Source of the DNA: Rhodospirillales bacterium
GTDB lineage: Bacteria > Pseudomonadota > Alphaproteobacteria > Rhodospirillales > Rhodospirillaceae
Assembly (NCBI GenBank): GCA_028281845.1
Contig: JANQJD010000008.1
Coordinates: 1 to 64,000 of the forward strand
Length of the DNA: 64,000 nt
Direction of reading: 5' to 3'
Positions 26,800 through 35,779 of this stretch are shown one piece after another. The translations under genes and the position numbers were made by a program. Position 1 is the first letter of the stretch. Each line of letters opens with the position of its first letter. The notes under the pieces are model-generated. The model was given only the letters and a program-made list of their open reading frames with translations, was not told the DNA's origin and made no database searches.

Positions 26800-27261
26800 A
26801 TGAACGAGAACACAGCCGACAGGGTAGGACGCGAGGAGATGTTGCGCATGGCCGTGGAGGTAGTTGCGGCTTATGTCAGTAAGAACCCGTTGCCAGCAGG
26901 ACAGATTCCAGAGGTTATTCAGACTGTCTTTATGTCGTTGAATTCCCTTGAGACGAGTGGAGCAGAGACGAAAACAGAAGCCCTGAAGCCAGCCGTTCCT
27001 GCTAAAAAGTCTGTCTTTCCTGAGTATCTCATCTGTCTTGAAGATGGTAAAAAGCTGAAGATGCTGAAGCGCCACCTGCGTACCAACTACAACATGACTC
27101 CAGAAGAATACAGAGCAAAATGGGGTCTAACGGCTGATTATCCAATGGTTGCTCCAAACTATGCCGCGCAGCGTTCCGATTTTGCAAAAAGAATTGGTCT
27201 GGGCCGAAAACGGCTTGATATAGGCGCTAGCGGACGGCGCAAGTCCGTCAGCGAGCGTTAA
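26800..27261 (+). CDS. mucR: MucR/Ros-family transcriptional regulator
   Basis: A DNA-binding regulator of the alphaproteobacterial MucR/Ros family, which represses many genes by binding AT-rich DNA and oligomerising. The N-terminal oligomerisation helix (MLRMAVEVVAAYVSKN) and C-terminal domain FPEYLICLEDGKKLK...YPMVAPNYAAQRS are typical. Of the zinc-finger ligands (Cys79, second Cys/Asp82, His92, His at 96-97) this protein has Cys79, Asp82 and His92, but Asn96-Tyr97 replaces the last histidine. Zinc-free members of this family are known. Start at 26800 (MNENTADR) is the family N-terminus; upstream in-frame sequence is non-coding in appearance. 153 residues. Confidence 0.93.
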   Translation: MNENTADRVGREEMLRMAVEVVAAYVSKNPLPAGQIPEVIQTVFMSLNSLETSGAETKTEALKPAVPAKKSVFPEYLICLEDGKKLKMLKRHLRTNYNMTPEEYRAKWGLTADYPMVAPNYAAQRSDFAKRIGLGRKRLDIGASGRRKSVSER

Positions 27262-27270
27262 GTAGTTCAG

Positions 27271-27292
27271 GGAGAAGCCGGCCGGCTTTTCC
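27271..27292 (+). terminator. Hairpin after mucR
   Basis: GGAGAAGCC pairs with GGCTTTTCC around a GGCC loop (nine pairs, one G-U), ten bases after the mucR stop. No clean T tract follows, so it is a probable rather than certain terminator. Confidence 0.5.
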
Positions 27293-27413
27293 TTCGCCCT
27301 GTCTCTTTCCCAAGGCGATGGTGTCCTTTCGATTTCAGAAGCAGTGCGGGACGGAACCCCTCGTGCTTTTTTTAAATTCTATTGGTGCTTTGTGAAAGCA
27401 GTTGTGAAATTCC

Positions 27414-27431
27414 CCGTAGAGACCGTAGAGA
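27414..27431. repeat. Perfect tandem duplication, 9 bp x 2, before tRNA-Pro
   Basis: CCGTAGAGA is repeated head to tail, ending eight bases before the mature tRNA-Pro. It lies in the precursor leader. Confidence 0.85.
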
Positions 27432-27438
27432 AACGGCT

Positions 27439-27515
27439 CGGAGCGTAGCGCAGCTTGGTAGCGCATCAGACTGGGGGTCTGGGGGTCGCGGGTTCAAGTC
27501 CCGCCGCTCCGACCA
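27439..27515 (+). tRNA. tRNA-Pro (anticodon GGG), CCA encoded
   Basis: Acceptor CGGAGCG pairs fully with CGCTCCG, the D arm is GCGC/GCGC, the anticodon loop CTGGGGG carries GGG, the T arm is GCGGG-TTCAAGT-CCCGC, and ACCA ends the gene. GGG reads CCC and CCT proline codons. Confidence 0.96.
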
Positions 27516-27595
27516 TCAAATCAATGTCGTGCATTCCGTCTCATGGCGAGGCCCGTACGCGGCTGTCATAGACGGTGAGGGTATGATTGGAGGTT

Positions 27596-28690
27596 ATGAT
27601 TGCAAAAATCACATCCCCCCACTTGTACGTAGCCTTGTCGCCACATGGGTATGGCCACGCCGCCATGACAGCCCCCGTGTTGAACACATTACGGGCACGT
27701 ATTCCTAGTTTGCGTCTGACGATTGAAACAAATGTGCCGCACCACTGGCTGGCAGAGCGAGTGACAGGTTCCTTTGCATACATTCCGACTCGTGACTTTG
27801 GCATGGTCATGCATTCAGCGACGGAAGTAGATGCTGAACGCAGTCACGCTGCCTATCTGGATTTACACGCTGACTGGCCGACAACAGTGGCCAGGGAGGC
27901 TCAGAGGCTGCAGACGGTCAGGCCAGACGTGGTCCTCGCCAACATTCCCCACCTGGCCCTGGCCGCAGCGGCTAGGGCTCATGTGCCAGCCGTCGCCCTA
28001 TGCTCACTCAACTGGGCGGGCATCTATAGGGCTTATTGTGGGAATCGTCCAGGGGCGGACCGCGTATTAGCACAGATGGAAGCTGCCTATAGTACAGCAC
28101 GCATTTTTCTCCGCGCCCTGCCAGCTATGCTCATGCCGTGTGTACTCCATGTGCAAGATATTGGCCTGATAGCGCGGCAAGGCTTTAATCGCCGACAGGA
28201 ATTGCGGCGTCTTCTAGGGGTGCCAGAGCAGATTCGCATTGGCGTGCTTGCTTTTGGCGGCATTGATCCAGCATTGTCTCTGGAGGCATGGCCGCGCCAT
28301 CCTGGCTGGTTGTGGATCGCAGGCCTGTCTCATGTGCCAGTGCGATCTGACCTTATTAAGGCAGAGAGTCTGCCTCTGCCGTTTATTGATCTGCTTGCCT
28401 CAGCAGAAGTCGTCTTAACAAAGCCAGGCTATGGAACTTTTACAGAAGCGGCATGTGCAAGAGTCGCTGTTCTGCATTCGTGTCGTGAGGGCTGGCCTGA
28501 GGCACGTCCTTTATCCCAGTGGATTAAGGCCCATACCCGCGCCCTAACAGTGCCAGCAGAACGACTGCGTGTGGGGGATTTTTCTCAAGAATTAGAAGAG
28601 GTCCTTTCCTTACCACAGCCCACGCCACCCCCGCGGCCGACTGGCATTGACCAAGCTGTAGAAGCAATCTCTGCCCTTTTGGCGGGATGA
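27596..28690 (+). CDS. GT-B-fold glycosyltransferase-like protein
   Basis: Resembles nucleotide-sugar glycosyltransferases of the GT28/GT1 fold. The N-terminal segment SPHGYGHAAMTAPVL corresponds to the GxGH loop, and the C-terminal half has VVLTKPGYGTFTEAAC, the donor-binding GGxGT-like element. Similar domains form the N-terminal half of sugar kinases of the L-arabinokinase type, but no kinase part exists here. No signal peptide or membrane helix is seen, so it acts in the cytoplasm or on the inner face of the membrane. The ATG at 27596 and an in-frame TTG at 27587 (GAGGG five bases upstream) are both plausible. 364 residues. No pathway neighbour; substrate unknown. Confidence 0.75.
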   Translation: MIAKITSPHLYVALSPHGYGHAAMTAPVLNTLRARIPSLRLTIETNVPHHWLAERVTGSFAYIPTRDFGMVMHSATEVDAERSHAAYLDLHADWPTTVAREAQRLQTVRPDVVLANIPHLALAAAARAHVPAVALCSLNWAGIYRAYCGNRPGADRVLAQMEAAYSTARIFLRALPAMLMPCVLHVQDIGLIARQGFNRRQELRRLLGVPEQIRIGVLAFGGIDPALSLEAWPRHPGWLWIAGLSHVPVRSDLIKAESLPLPFIDLLASAEVVLTKPGYGTFTEAACARVAVLHSCREGWPEARPLSQWIKAHTRALTVPAERLRVGDFSQELEEVLSLPQPTPPPRPTGIDQAVEAISALLAG

Positions 28691-28701
28691 TACCACCCCA
28701 C

Positions 28702-29103
28702 TCAGAACCCAACGCATTCTGCCGACCCGGGAGTTGCATTTCCATCCTCCCCAGCCTCTTTCAGATCATCAGTCTCTGGCGAGTCTGTCTTCTGAGAAGG
28801 CGACTCTGGCGTTGCCTGTTGCAAAGTCTGCCGCGAGCCGAGACGGCTGTTCGCACTACTCATGTGACCTATCACCCTGTAATAATGATCGGCATGCTGA
28901 AAGTAATTCTCCGCTAGGACTCGATCGCCAGACGACGACGCATCCCTGGCAAGGGCCAAATATTTGTCCATCAACTGATGGGCATTCCCACGCACACGGA
29001 CGCCGGGCGCACCGTCGAACAAAAATGTCCGGATAGGACTGCCCTTCTTGCTGTTGGAGCCGCGCCCACGCGAACGACCCTTGGGGTTCGAACCTTGCCT
29101 CAT
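28702..29103 (-). CDS. DUF4167 protein, alphaproteobacteria-specific
   Basis: A basic N-terminus MRQGSNPKGRSRGRG followed by the diagnostic VRVRGNAHQLMDKYLALARDA and AENYFQHADHYYRV helices identifies DUF4167, whose role is not known; the arginine-rich start suggests RNA binding. The C-terminus is low-complexity Ser/Glu/Asp. It follows prmC and prfA on the same strand, the standard order in this class. Start at 29103; an ATG two codons earlier is also possible. 133 residues, short for the family. Confidence 0.88.
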   Translation of the reverse strand: MRQGSNPKGRSRGRGSNSKKGSPIRTFLFDGAPGVRVRGNAHQLMDKYLALARDASSSGDRVLAENYFQHADHYYRVIGHMSSANSRLGSRQTLQQATPESPSQKTDSPETDDLKEAGEDGNATPGSAECVGF

Positions 29104-29220
29104 GGCCATTACAGTGCTCTGAACAGAGTTCTGATGTTTCAGCACTCAGAAGACAGGGGATAATTTTTTGCGAGAATAAGGCAGGGACACCCTCACAGCA
29201 GCCCCATTGTTCACGCCCAT

Positions 29221-29236
29221 TTAACATGTTAACATG
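29221..29236. repeat. Perfect tandem duplication, 8 bp x 2
   Basis: TTAACATG is repeated directly in the prmC-DUF4167 spacer, about 120 bp upstream of the DUF4167 start. No regulator site is recognised. Confidence 0.75.
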
Positions 29237-29318
29237 CTGTCGAGCTTACTCGCGCGGCAGTATATTCCGGATACACAAGATTTCCAAGTACTTTTTTCAT
29301 GTTTCATGTCTCTTCACT

Positions 29319-30191
29319 TCAATCCGCCCGACAAAATAACATGCACCGTGTGATCCCCGAGAGATCAGAACGGCAAGCGTGCCATGCTAATCCGTTTTCC
29401 GTCATAATCTCGTTTACAGCTGGAGCCTGTCCCTGGCCAATTTCGAGAGCGACGACTCCTCGTGGTGCCAATAAGCGTCTGAGAGACGGTGCGATGGCTC
29501 TGTACGCAGCCAACCCGTCAGGGCCGCCCACTAAGGCACGACGCGGATCGAAGTGAACAACTTCTGGGGAGAGACCGCACATGTCGGACTCCGCAATATA
29601 GGGCGGATTGGCCATGATCACGTCGAAAACTCCCCCAAGCCCTTCTCCCCAATTCCCAACCTGGAAAAGAGCACGTGTGGCAAGGCCAGCCGACGCCGCA
29701 TTCATGCGGGCCATCGCCACCGCGCCGGCGGCAATATCAATTCCTACACCCATTGCGTTTTTCAACTCTGAAAGCACTGCTAAAAGCAGATTACCGCTCC
29801 CGCTACCAAGATCCAGAAGAGAGTAGGGAAGGTGTCGTTTGACGACATGCTCCAAAAGCGCTTCGACCACCGTCTCCGTTTCAGGGCGCGGATCAAAGGT
29901 CTCTGCATTGAGACGAAAATCCAAAGTCCAGAATCCTCGCCAGCCCAGGATGCGGGATACAGGTTCGCGTCGGACTCGGCGTACCACCAGAGCAGTAAAA
30001 GCAGCCTGCTGCTCATCAAATAAGAGAAATTGATCTCTTCCATAATTTTTTTTTGGAGTACACTGCAGCACATGAGCCAGTAAAAGTCTGGCGTCTAACT
30101 GTGGAGTCTCCACGCCCGCTATTGTCAGAGAGACGTTTGCCTCGGCTAGAAGAGTAGAAAGGGGAATGGCTTTATCATATTCCAGTTCCAT
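29319..30191 (-). CDS. prmC: Peptide chain release factor N5-glutamine methyltransferase
   Basis: Methylates the glutamine of the GGQ motif in release factors RF1 and RF2, using SAM. The catalytic NPPY is at 195-198 and the SAM loop is DLGSGSGNLLL at 127-137; DPRPETE (100-106) is the family motif beginning the catalytic domain. 290 residues is normal. It starts seven bases after the prfA stop, so substrate and modifier are one operon. Codons near 30000-30060 are AT-rich. Confidence 0.95.
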   Translation of the reverse strand: MELEYDKAIPLSTLLAEANVSLTIAGVETPQLDARLLLAHVLQCTPKKNYGRDQFLLFDEQQAAFTALVVRRVRREPVSRILGWRGFWTLDFRLNAETFDPRPETETVVEALLEHVVKRHLPYSLLDLGSGSGNLLLAVLSELKNAMGVGIDIAAGAVAMARMNAASAGLATRALFQVGNWGEGLGGVFDVIMANPPYIAESDMCGLSPEVVHFDPRRALVGGPDGLAAYRAIAPSLRRLLAPRGVVALEIGQGQAPAVNEIMTENGLAWHACRSDLSGITRCMLFCRAD

Positions 30192-30198
30192 CTGAACA

Positions 30199-31287
30199 CT
30201 ACGATCCCCTCTCCACGGCGGCTAAACGCGCTGCTTGATCCCCGGCGATGAGGGCCTCTATAATTTCGTCTAGAGCGGTGCCATCCATCACTTGCTCAAT
30301 CTTGTACAAACTTAAGCCGGCTCTGTGATCAGTGACCCTTCCGCGTGGAAAGTTGTAGGTGCGGATGCGTTCGGAACGGTCACCACTGCCCACTTGGTGG
30401 CGGCGCGATGCGGCCCGTTCGACAGCCTGGCGTTGCCGTTCTGCTTCATACAGCCGTGCCCGGAGAATTTTCATAACCTTTGCTCGATTCTTGTGTTGCG
30501 ATTTTTCCTCCTGACACGCGACAGCTATACCCGTTGGTATATGCGTAATGCGAACAGCACTATCAGTGGTGTTTACATGTTGCCCTCCAGCTCCCTGAGA
30601 ACGAAATGTTTCCAATCTTAGATCCTTTTCATCTATTTGGACATCAACTTCTGCCGCTTCAGGAAGGACGGCAACGGTCGCTGTAGAGGTGTGAATGCGA
30701 CCGCTCGCCTCAGTCACCGGTACGCGCTGCACCCGATGTACTCCTGACTCAAACTTGAGTCGCGCGAATACAGCACGCCCGCTGACCCCTGCAATCGCTT
30801 CCTTCACGCCACCTATGCCTGTCCCATTAAGTTCCAGCACATCGAACCGCCACCCGTGCAGACCGGTGTATCTCTCATAGAGGCGGAACAGCGCAGCAGC
30901 AAAAAGAGCGGCCTCCTCCCCACCAATACCCGCCCGGATCTCCAAGATCGCATTGCGTTCATCAGCCGCATCCTTAGGCAGGAGCATCAATCGCACGGCC
31001 CGTTCCCTTGTTGAGAGACGTTCCCTGAGAGCGTAATATTCTTCCCCAGCCATGGCTCTGAGATCCGGATCCAGGCTGGAATCCGTCATCATCGCCTCGG
31101 CTTCCGCCAGTTCCGACTGGACTTTGCGGTATGTACGAATAGCTTCTGCCAGAGGCAGTAACTCCGCGTACTCTTTCGCGAGACGTCCATAAGCCATGGC
31201 GTCGCCTGAATCTTTTCCCTCAGCCATCCGTATGTCCAGCTCATCGCAACGCGTGACGACGCGTTCCAGTTTAGCATCTAGCTTCAC
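30199..31287 (-). CDS. prfA: Peptide chain release factor 1
   Basis: Recognises UAA and UAG and triggers peptide release. The GGQ motif is at 234-236 (GAGGQHVNT) and the RF1-specific tripeptide PVT at 190-192 in RVPVTE, so UAG/UAA specificity is kept. 362 residues is normal. The start is GTG at 31287 (family N-terminus KLDAKLERV). UGA ends many genes in the window, so an RF2 must be encoded elsewhere. Confidence 0.96.
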   Translation of the reverse strand: MKLDAKLERVVTRCDELDIRMAEGKDSGDAMAYGRLAKEYAELLPLAEAIRTYRKVQSELAEAEAMMTDSSLDPDLRAMAGEEYYALRERLSTRERAVRLMLLPKDAADERNAILEIRAGIGGEEAALFAAALFRLYERYTGLHGWRFDVLELNGTGIGGVKEAIAGVSGRAVFARLKFESGVHRVQRVPVTEASGRIHTSTATVAVLPEAAEVDVQIDEKDLRLETFRSQGAGGQHVNTTDSAVRITHIPTGIAVACQEEKSQHKNRAKVMKILRARLYEAERQRQAVERAASRRHQVGSGDRSERIRTYNFPRGRVTDHRAGLSLYKIEQVMDGTALDEIIEALIAGDQAARLAAVERGS

Positions 31288-31615
31288 GTCGGGATTCCCT
31301 ACCTATGATCTCGCAAAATCATGTTGAGAGCATTCTTCCCCACACCTTAGTTTGCGTTTCAATTAAAATTTTAAAATATCATTTAAAATACCTGTAATAT
31401 TAAGTTATCCTTTGTCACAAAGGAAATTGATTGGTCATACAGACACGGCAAGACTCTGCAGCGCGTCTTTCAGAAAAGCCTTGGCAAAGGCCATCAGTTG
31501 AGCACTGGGGACTCACTCCGTCGCCATGTGGCAGGTGTTCAGAAGGCCATCTCCCCGCGCGTGCGTCAGAGAACCATAGAAAAACTACAGCCCCCGCAGC
31601 CAGCTTTCTAACCGT
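31288..31615. other. Spacer hisS-prfA with AT-rich core and hairpin
   Basis: 328 bp with no supported gene. A strongly AT-rich tract spans about 31350-31407, and TCCTTTG-TCA-CAAAGGA (31408-31424) is a perfect 7-bp inverted repeat with a three-base loop. Reading leftwards, the AT tract would lie about 65-120 bp before the prfA start and may hold its promoter. Confidence 0.6.
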
Positions 31616-32872
31616 TTATCTTTCTTCCACTTCTCGTGAGAGCAAATAGCGTAAGTAAGTGGCAAGACTAGAGAATGGCACCTCTATCTGGGTGCCGCTG
31701 TCCAAATCACGCACAGTAGCGATGCTCCTGTCTATTTCAGAGTCTCCTAAAATGACAGCAGCACGGGCTCGAATCTTGTTTGCTCTCTTCAAACGTTTTG
31801 CTAAACTGCCAGAATAACCGATGTCCACTCTTACTCCAGCCTTCCGTAGATCCTGTGCGAGACGCAAGACCATTGACTCGGCAGAGTCTCCTACGCTGAT
31901 CATGGCTACTGAGCGTGAAGCGGCGGTGACTCCTTCATACAACATCGCTAAGCGCTCAATACCAGCCGCCCAACCAATACCAGCTACCCCGCCCATCTGC
32001 TGAATCAGATCGTGATAGCGTCCACCAGCAAGGACTGTGCCTTGCGCACCGAGGACAGGCGTTGTAAATTCGAAGGCCGTGTGGCAGTAGTAATCGAGGC
32101 CGCGGACAAGATAGGGATTCATGACAGGATTGATCCCGATTTCCTCTAAAAAAGTACAGACCTTGTCAAGGAATTGCCGCGACGGTGTATTGAGAAAATC
32201 CGTGAGAAGCGGCGCATCAGCGATGACCGCTCTGTCACCTGCGTCCTTGGAATCAAGAATACGCAGTGGATTGCGCTCCAATCTTTTTCTACTTTCAATA
32301 GAAAGACTCTCAACATGCCGACTCAAGTAATCCGTGAGCCTGGTGCGGTAGGCAGCGCGACTCTCCGTGTCCCCAAGACTGTTTAATTCAAGGGTTACCA
32401 TGCGGCTCAGTCCAAGCTCTGTTAAAAAGTGGGCGGCCAAAGCGATGACCTCCGCATCGGCCAGTGGACTCTCTGCTCCTAGCAGCTCGATGCCAACCTG
32501 ATGAAACTGCCGGAGGCGCCCCTTTTGGGGCCTCTCGTGGCGGAACATGGGGCCACGGTAGGACACCTTGAAGGGGACTTCGTGGTGGAGGCCATGAGAA
32601 AGAAAAGCGCGTGCCACACCAGCTGTCCCTTCAGGACGCAAGGAGAGCGCGTCGCGACAGCTCATGATGGCATACATCTCTTTCGTCACGACATCAGAAG
32701 TTTCTCCCAGAGTTCTTCTGAAGACATCTGTAAACTCAATGATCGGCGTCGCGATTTCTTCAAAGCCATAACGCTCTGCCAAGGTGCAGAAAATTCTCTC
32801 AACAGCACGGTGTCGACGCGCTGCATCAGGTAACAGATCCTGTGTCCCACGGACAGGTTGAAGAATAGACAA
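31616..32872 (-). CDS. hisS: Histidyl-tRNA synthetase
   Basis: Class II synthetase charging tRNA-His. Motif 2 is FRHERPQKGRLRQFHQ, the histidine motifs are GLDYYCHTAFEFT and AGGRYHDLI, and the C-terminal anticodon domain has AAVILGDSEID. The start is assigned to TTG at 32872: the family begins MSxLQPVRGT, the sequence there reads (L)SILQPVRGT, and AGGAG lies seven bases upstream. An ATG at 32917 would add 15 atypical residues. 418 residues. It is followed by prfA after 328 bp, so the usual close spacing is stretched. Confidence 0.95.
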   Translation of the reverse strand: MSILQPVRGTQDLLPDAARRHRAVERIFCTLAERYGFEEIATPIIEFTDVFRRTLGETSDVVTKEMYAIMSCRDALSLRPEGTAGVARAFLSHGLHHEVPFKVSYRGPMFRHERPQKGRLRQFHQVGIELLGAESPLADAEVIALAAHFLTELGLSRMVTLELNSLGDTESRAAYRTRLTDYLSRHVESLSIESRKRLERNPLRILDSKDAGDRAVIADAPLLTDFLNTPSRQFLDKVCTFLEEIGINPVMNPYLVRGLDYYCHTAFEFTTPVLGAQGTVLAGGRYHDLIQQMGGVAGIGWAAGIERLAMLYEGVTAASRSVAMISVGDSAESMVLRLAQDLRKAGVRVDIGYSGSLAKRLKRANKIRARAAVILGDSEIDRSIATVRDLDSGTQIEVPFSSLATYLRYLLSREVEER

Positions 32873-33013
32873 AAAACAGCTCCTGTGGCAGCCTAACCGT
32901 CTGTCAGGCGTAGCCATTGTACCATTGTAATTTGTAATGCTTTCGGAAATGTCCGGGCAATACAAGACGGGAAAGGCAGAGAGAGCCTACGAGAATGCGC
33001 GTCTCTCTTCCCT

Positions 33014-33024
33014 CCCCCCCCCCC
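33014..33024. repeat. Run of 11 C residues
   Basis: A homopolymer of 11 C in the ispG-hisS spacer, followed by GGGGGG runs at 33045-33066, allowing C/G pairing. A slippage hot spot; no gene frame depends on it. Confidence 0.8.
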
Positions 33025-33053
33025 TTCAGAGAGCGCGAGGAGACAGGGGGGTC

Positions 33054-34178
33054 TCAGAGGGGGGAGCTTGCTCGGTGCCCGCCCGCTCCGTTGGCTTGAA
33101 TCTGAGCAACGTTGGCTTCGACGAGTTCAACCACATGGTCAACCACTGCCTGAGTCTCAATCTTATACGCCGGGGAACCATTGAGATAGATCATGTGCTC
33201 ATTGTTCCCACCGCCCGTTAATCCAATAGTGGTATATTTTGCCTCCCCTGGGCCATTGACGACGCACCCGAGAATGGAGACTTTTATTGGAATCGTAATG
33301 TGGGCTAAGCGCTCCTCAAGCGCAGCCACTGTCCTGACAACGTCGAATCCTTGGCGTGCACAGGACGGGCATGAGACGATGTGAACGCCGCGTGAGCGAA
33401 GGCCAAGGCCCCGTAAAATTTCAAACCCAACATTCACTTCTTCAACAGGATCAGTTGAGAGAGAGACACGCAGCGTATCGCCGAGACCACCCAATAGTAG
33501 TGTGCCAATCCCCATGGCCGATTTTACAGTCCCGCTGCGCAAGCCACCAGATTCTGTGACACCGAGATGCAAGGGATAATCGCACGCCTTTGCCAGACCT
33601 TGGTAGGCTGCGACCATCAGAATGACATCTGACGCTTTCACACTGATCTTAAAGTTAAAGAAATCATTATCTTCTAAGACTCGTGCGTGCTCCAAAGCGC
33701 TTTCTATAAGGGCCTCAGGTGTTGGTTCACCGTATTTTTCTAGTAGATGTGACTCTAAGCTACCTGCGTTGACTCCAATACGCATAGAAAGACCATAGTC
33801 CTTGGCGGCGCGAATCACCTCGCGTACTCTTTTGACTGAGCCTATATTCCCAGGATTGATGCGCAGACAGGCTGCTCCATTTGCCGCGGCCTCAATGGCC
33901 CGTTGATAATGGAAATGGATGTCAGCAATGATGGGAACATTCACAGCGCGGACAATGTCCCGCAAGGCCCGCGTGGAGTCCGCGTCTGGACAAGAGCAAC
34001 GCACAATATCCGCCCCAGCTGCCTCTAAACAGCGAATTTGCGCCACAGTCGCTGCGACGTCTGCGGTCGGCTGATTAGTCATTGACTGCACGCTAATGGG
34101 CGCCCCTCCACCAACAGGCACTCTGCCAACGTAAATCTGACGACTCTTGCGGCGGTGAATGGCGACACGATCGGACAT
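33054..34178 (-). CDS. ispG: 4-hydroxy-3-methylbut-2-en-1-yl diphosphate synthase
   Basis: A 4Fe-4S enzyme reducing methylerythritol cyclodiphosphate in the non-mevalonate isoprenoid pathway. The TIM-barrel start [22 protein letters not shown], the cluster cysteines CPSC (about 270) and GCVVNGPGE are intact. 374 residues is normal for the alphaproteobacterial form without the insertion domain. AGGAG lies eight bases before ATG 34178. The last residues ([11 protein letters not shown]) go slightly past the usual end. Same strand as hisS. Confidence 0.95.
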   Translation of the reverse strand: MSDRVAIHRRKSRQIYVGRVPVGGGAPISVQSMTNQPTADVAATVAQIRCLEAAGADIVRCSCPDADSTRALRDIVRAVNVPIIADIHFHYQRAIEAAANGAACLRINPGNIGSVKRVREVIRAAKDYGLSMRIGVNAGSLESHLLEKYGEPTPEALIESALEHARVLEDNDFFNFKISVKASDVILMVAAYQGLAKACDYPLHLGVTESGGLRSGTVKSAMGIGTLLLGGLGDTLRVSLSTDPVEEVNVGFEILRGLGLRSRGVHIVSCPSCARQGFDVVRTVAALEERLAHITIPIKVSILGCVVNGPGEAKYTTIGLTGGGNNEHMIYLNGSPAYKIETQAVVDHVVELVEANVAQIQANGAGGHRASSPL

Positions 34179-34199
34179 AGCTCAGCTCCTCTTTTCTGC

Positions 34200-34226
34200 G
34201 AACACAGGCATTAGAACACAGGCATT
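34200..34226. repeat. Tandem duplication, 14 bp, at the argJ stop
   Basis: GAACACAGGCATT occurs at 34200-34212 and 34214-34226 with one base between. The second copy runs into the argJ stop codon (34226-34228). Confidence 0.85.
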
Positions 34227-35455
34227 TATGTACGATAACAACTATTAATGTGGACATAGGCGTTGGTCATGTCACATGTCCACACTGTGGCCATGCCTCT
34301 GCCGACACCGACATCAACCTCTATGACAATGTGACGCCCCCGCATATGGGTGATGATCGGTGTTTCATCATAACCTTTCACTGGCCCGCCATTTTCAGTG
34401 ACTATGACGCCGCCAATGCATATTTTCAGCCTATCGCGATCGACCTTTTCACCAGACTTGCCAATAGCCATAACAATCCGTCCCCAGTTGGCATCACCGC
34501 CAGCAATGGCGGTTTTGACTAAAGGGGAGTTAGCAATGGCGAACCCGATTCTGCGGGCTGCACGAGAACTCGCAGCCCGTGTCACGGTGAGTGTCACGAA
34601 ACGAGAAGCCCCTTCACCGTCTTTCGCTACCTGATGAGCGAGGTCGATAAGCACTTCGTTCAGCCTGGTACGAAACTCTGCCAGACGTGGGTCCCTTGCC
34701 ATGAGAACAGGGGCGTGATCGGCCTTGCCCGTAGCAAACAATAACAGCGTGTCACTGGTCGATGTCTCGCCATCCACAGTGATGCAATTAAAACTCCTGT
34801 CCACCCCCTTACGCAGAATCTCGTGCAGCACAGGGGCCATGATCAGAGCATCGGTGAACACAAAACAGAGCATGGTCGCCATGCTGGGGGCTACCATACC
34901 TGATCCTTTAGCAATACCGTTGAGTTTCACCTGTACGTCGTCAATCCTCGCCCGCCGGGTAGCGACCTTAGGGTAGGTATCAGTCGTCATAATGGCCCTT
35001 GCCGCTTCTGCCCATGCGTATTCTGACATGCGATTCAGCATGGCAGGCAAGGCTGTCGTGATAAGGCTGTCATCGAGAGGCAGGCCTATGGTCCCCGTCG
35101 AGGCGATTAAGACGTCTTCCGGTGCGCAATTGAGCAGAGTCGCGGCACTAGTCGCAATATTATGGACCGCCGTAACACCAGCCAGACCTGTAAAGGCATT
35201 CGCATTTCCAGAATTTACAATTAATGCTCTTCCAATTTCATTAGAGACGACAGAACGACACCAATCCACCGGTGCGGAGCAGGTCTTTGAACGCGTAAAC
35301 ACACCTGCTACTGTACTGCCTGGAGATAATTCAGCGAAAAGCAGGTCCGTCCGTCCTTTGTACCGAATACCGCAGGCGTGACTCGCTAAGCGCACACCCT
35401 CTATAGGGGGTAACTCTGGCAGGTTCAAAGGGGCAAAGGGAGACATAGTCTTCAT
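34226..35455 (-). CDS. argJ: Glutamate N-acetyltransferase (ornithine acetyltransferase)
   Basis: Recycles acetyl groups from N-acetylornithine to glutamate in arginine synthesis; some members also use acetyl-CoA. The proenzyme cuts itself before a threonine, seen in KGSGMVAPSMATML, giving alpha and beta chains. IVNSGNANAFTG, VDGETSTSDT and GGDANWGRI are family segments. 409 residues is normal. GAGG lies nine bases before ATG 35455. It ends 47 bp before ispG. No other arg gene is nearby. Confidence 0.95.
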   Translation of the reverse strand: MKTMSPFAPLNLPELPPIEGVRLASHACGIRYKGRTDLLFAELSPGSTVAGVFTRSKTCSAPVDWCRSVVSNEIGRALIVNSGNANAFTGLAGVTAVHNIATSAATLLNCAPEDVLIASTGTIGLPLDDSLITTALPAMLNRMSEYAWAEAARAIMTTDTYPKVATRRARIDDVQVKLNGIAKGSGMVAPSMATMLCFVFTDALIMAPVLHEILRKGVDRSFNCITVDGETSTSDTLLLFATGKADHAPVLMARDPRLAEFRTRLNEVLIDLAHQVAKDGEGASRFVTLTVTRAASSRAARRIGFAIANSPLVKTAIAGGDANWGRIVMAIGKSGEKVDRDRLKICIGGVIVTENGGPVKGYDETPIITHMRGRHIVIEVDVGVGRGMATVWTCDMTNAYVHINSCYRT

Positions 35456-35779
35456 AGTGAAAAACCTCGTGCTAAAGGCTCAGAAGAGAAAACGCAGGAT
35501 GCTGAACAGAGCAAAAGGCCGAATATTATATTCTAGCGGCACTCATAACCATTTCCATCGGGGGGTCCCTCTGCTGACGATGACGATTGCATGAGCCTGT
35601 GAGGGGATCCCGAACAGCAGTGCGCCCTTTTTCCCTGCTGCTAGGGATCTATAGAATAACTAAAAATTGTAAAATGGGAGCCACTCCGTCACGGGATCTG
35701 CTTGGGTCAGATAGTCTGGGCCTTCTTTCTCTTTGTAAGCCGGGAAGGCACCCCGTGCTCCTCTGCGTTTGCACGGTCC
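35456..35779. other. Spacer argJ-nhaD
   Basis: 324 bp without a recognised gene, repeat or clear promoter. It contains the argJ leader and the nhaD 3' flank, both read leftwards; frames crossing it show no family resemblance. Confidence 0.6.

Noticed and set aside
27439..28690. Genomic island inserted at tRNA-Pro
   Set aside because: No duplicated tRNA 3' end, no integrase and no clear composition change.
31431..31649. Plus-strand frame after the TCCTTTG/CAAAGGA hairpin
   Set aside because: No ribosome site, no homology by eye, and it runs into the 3' end of hisS on the other strand.
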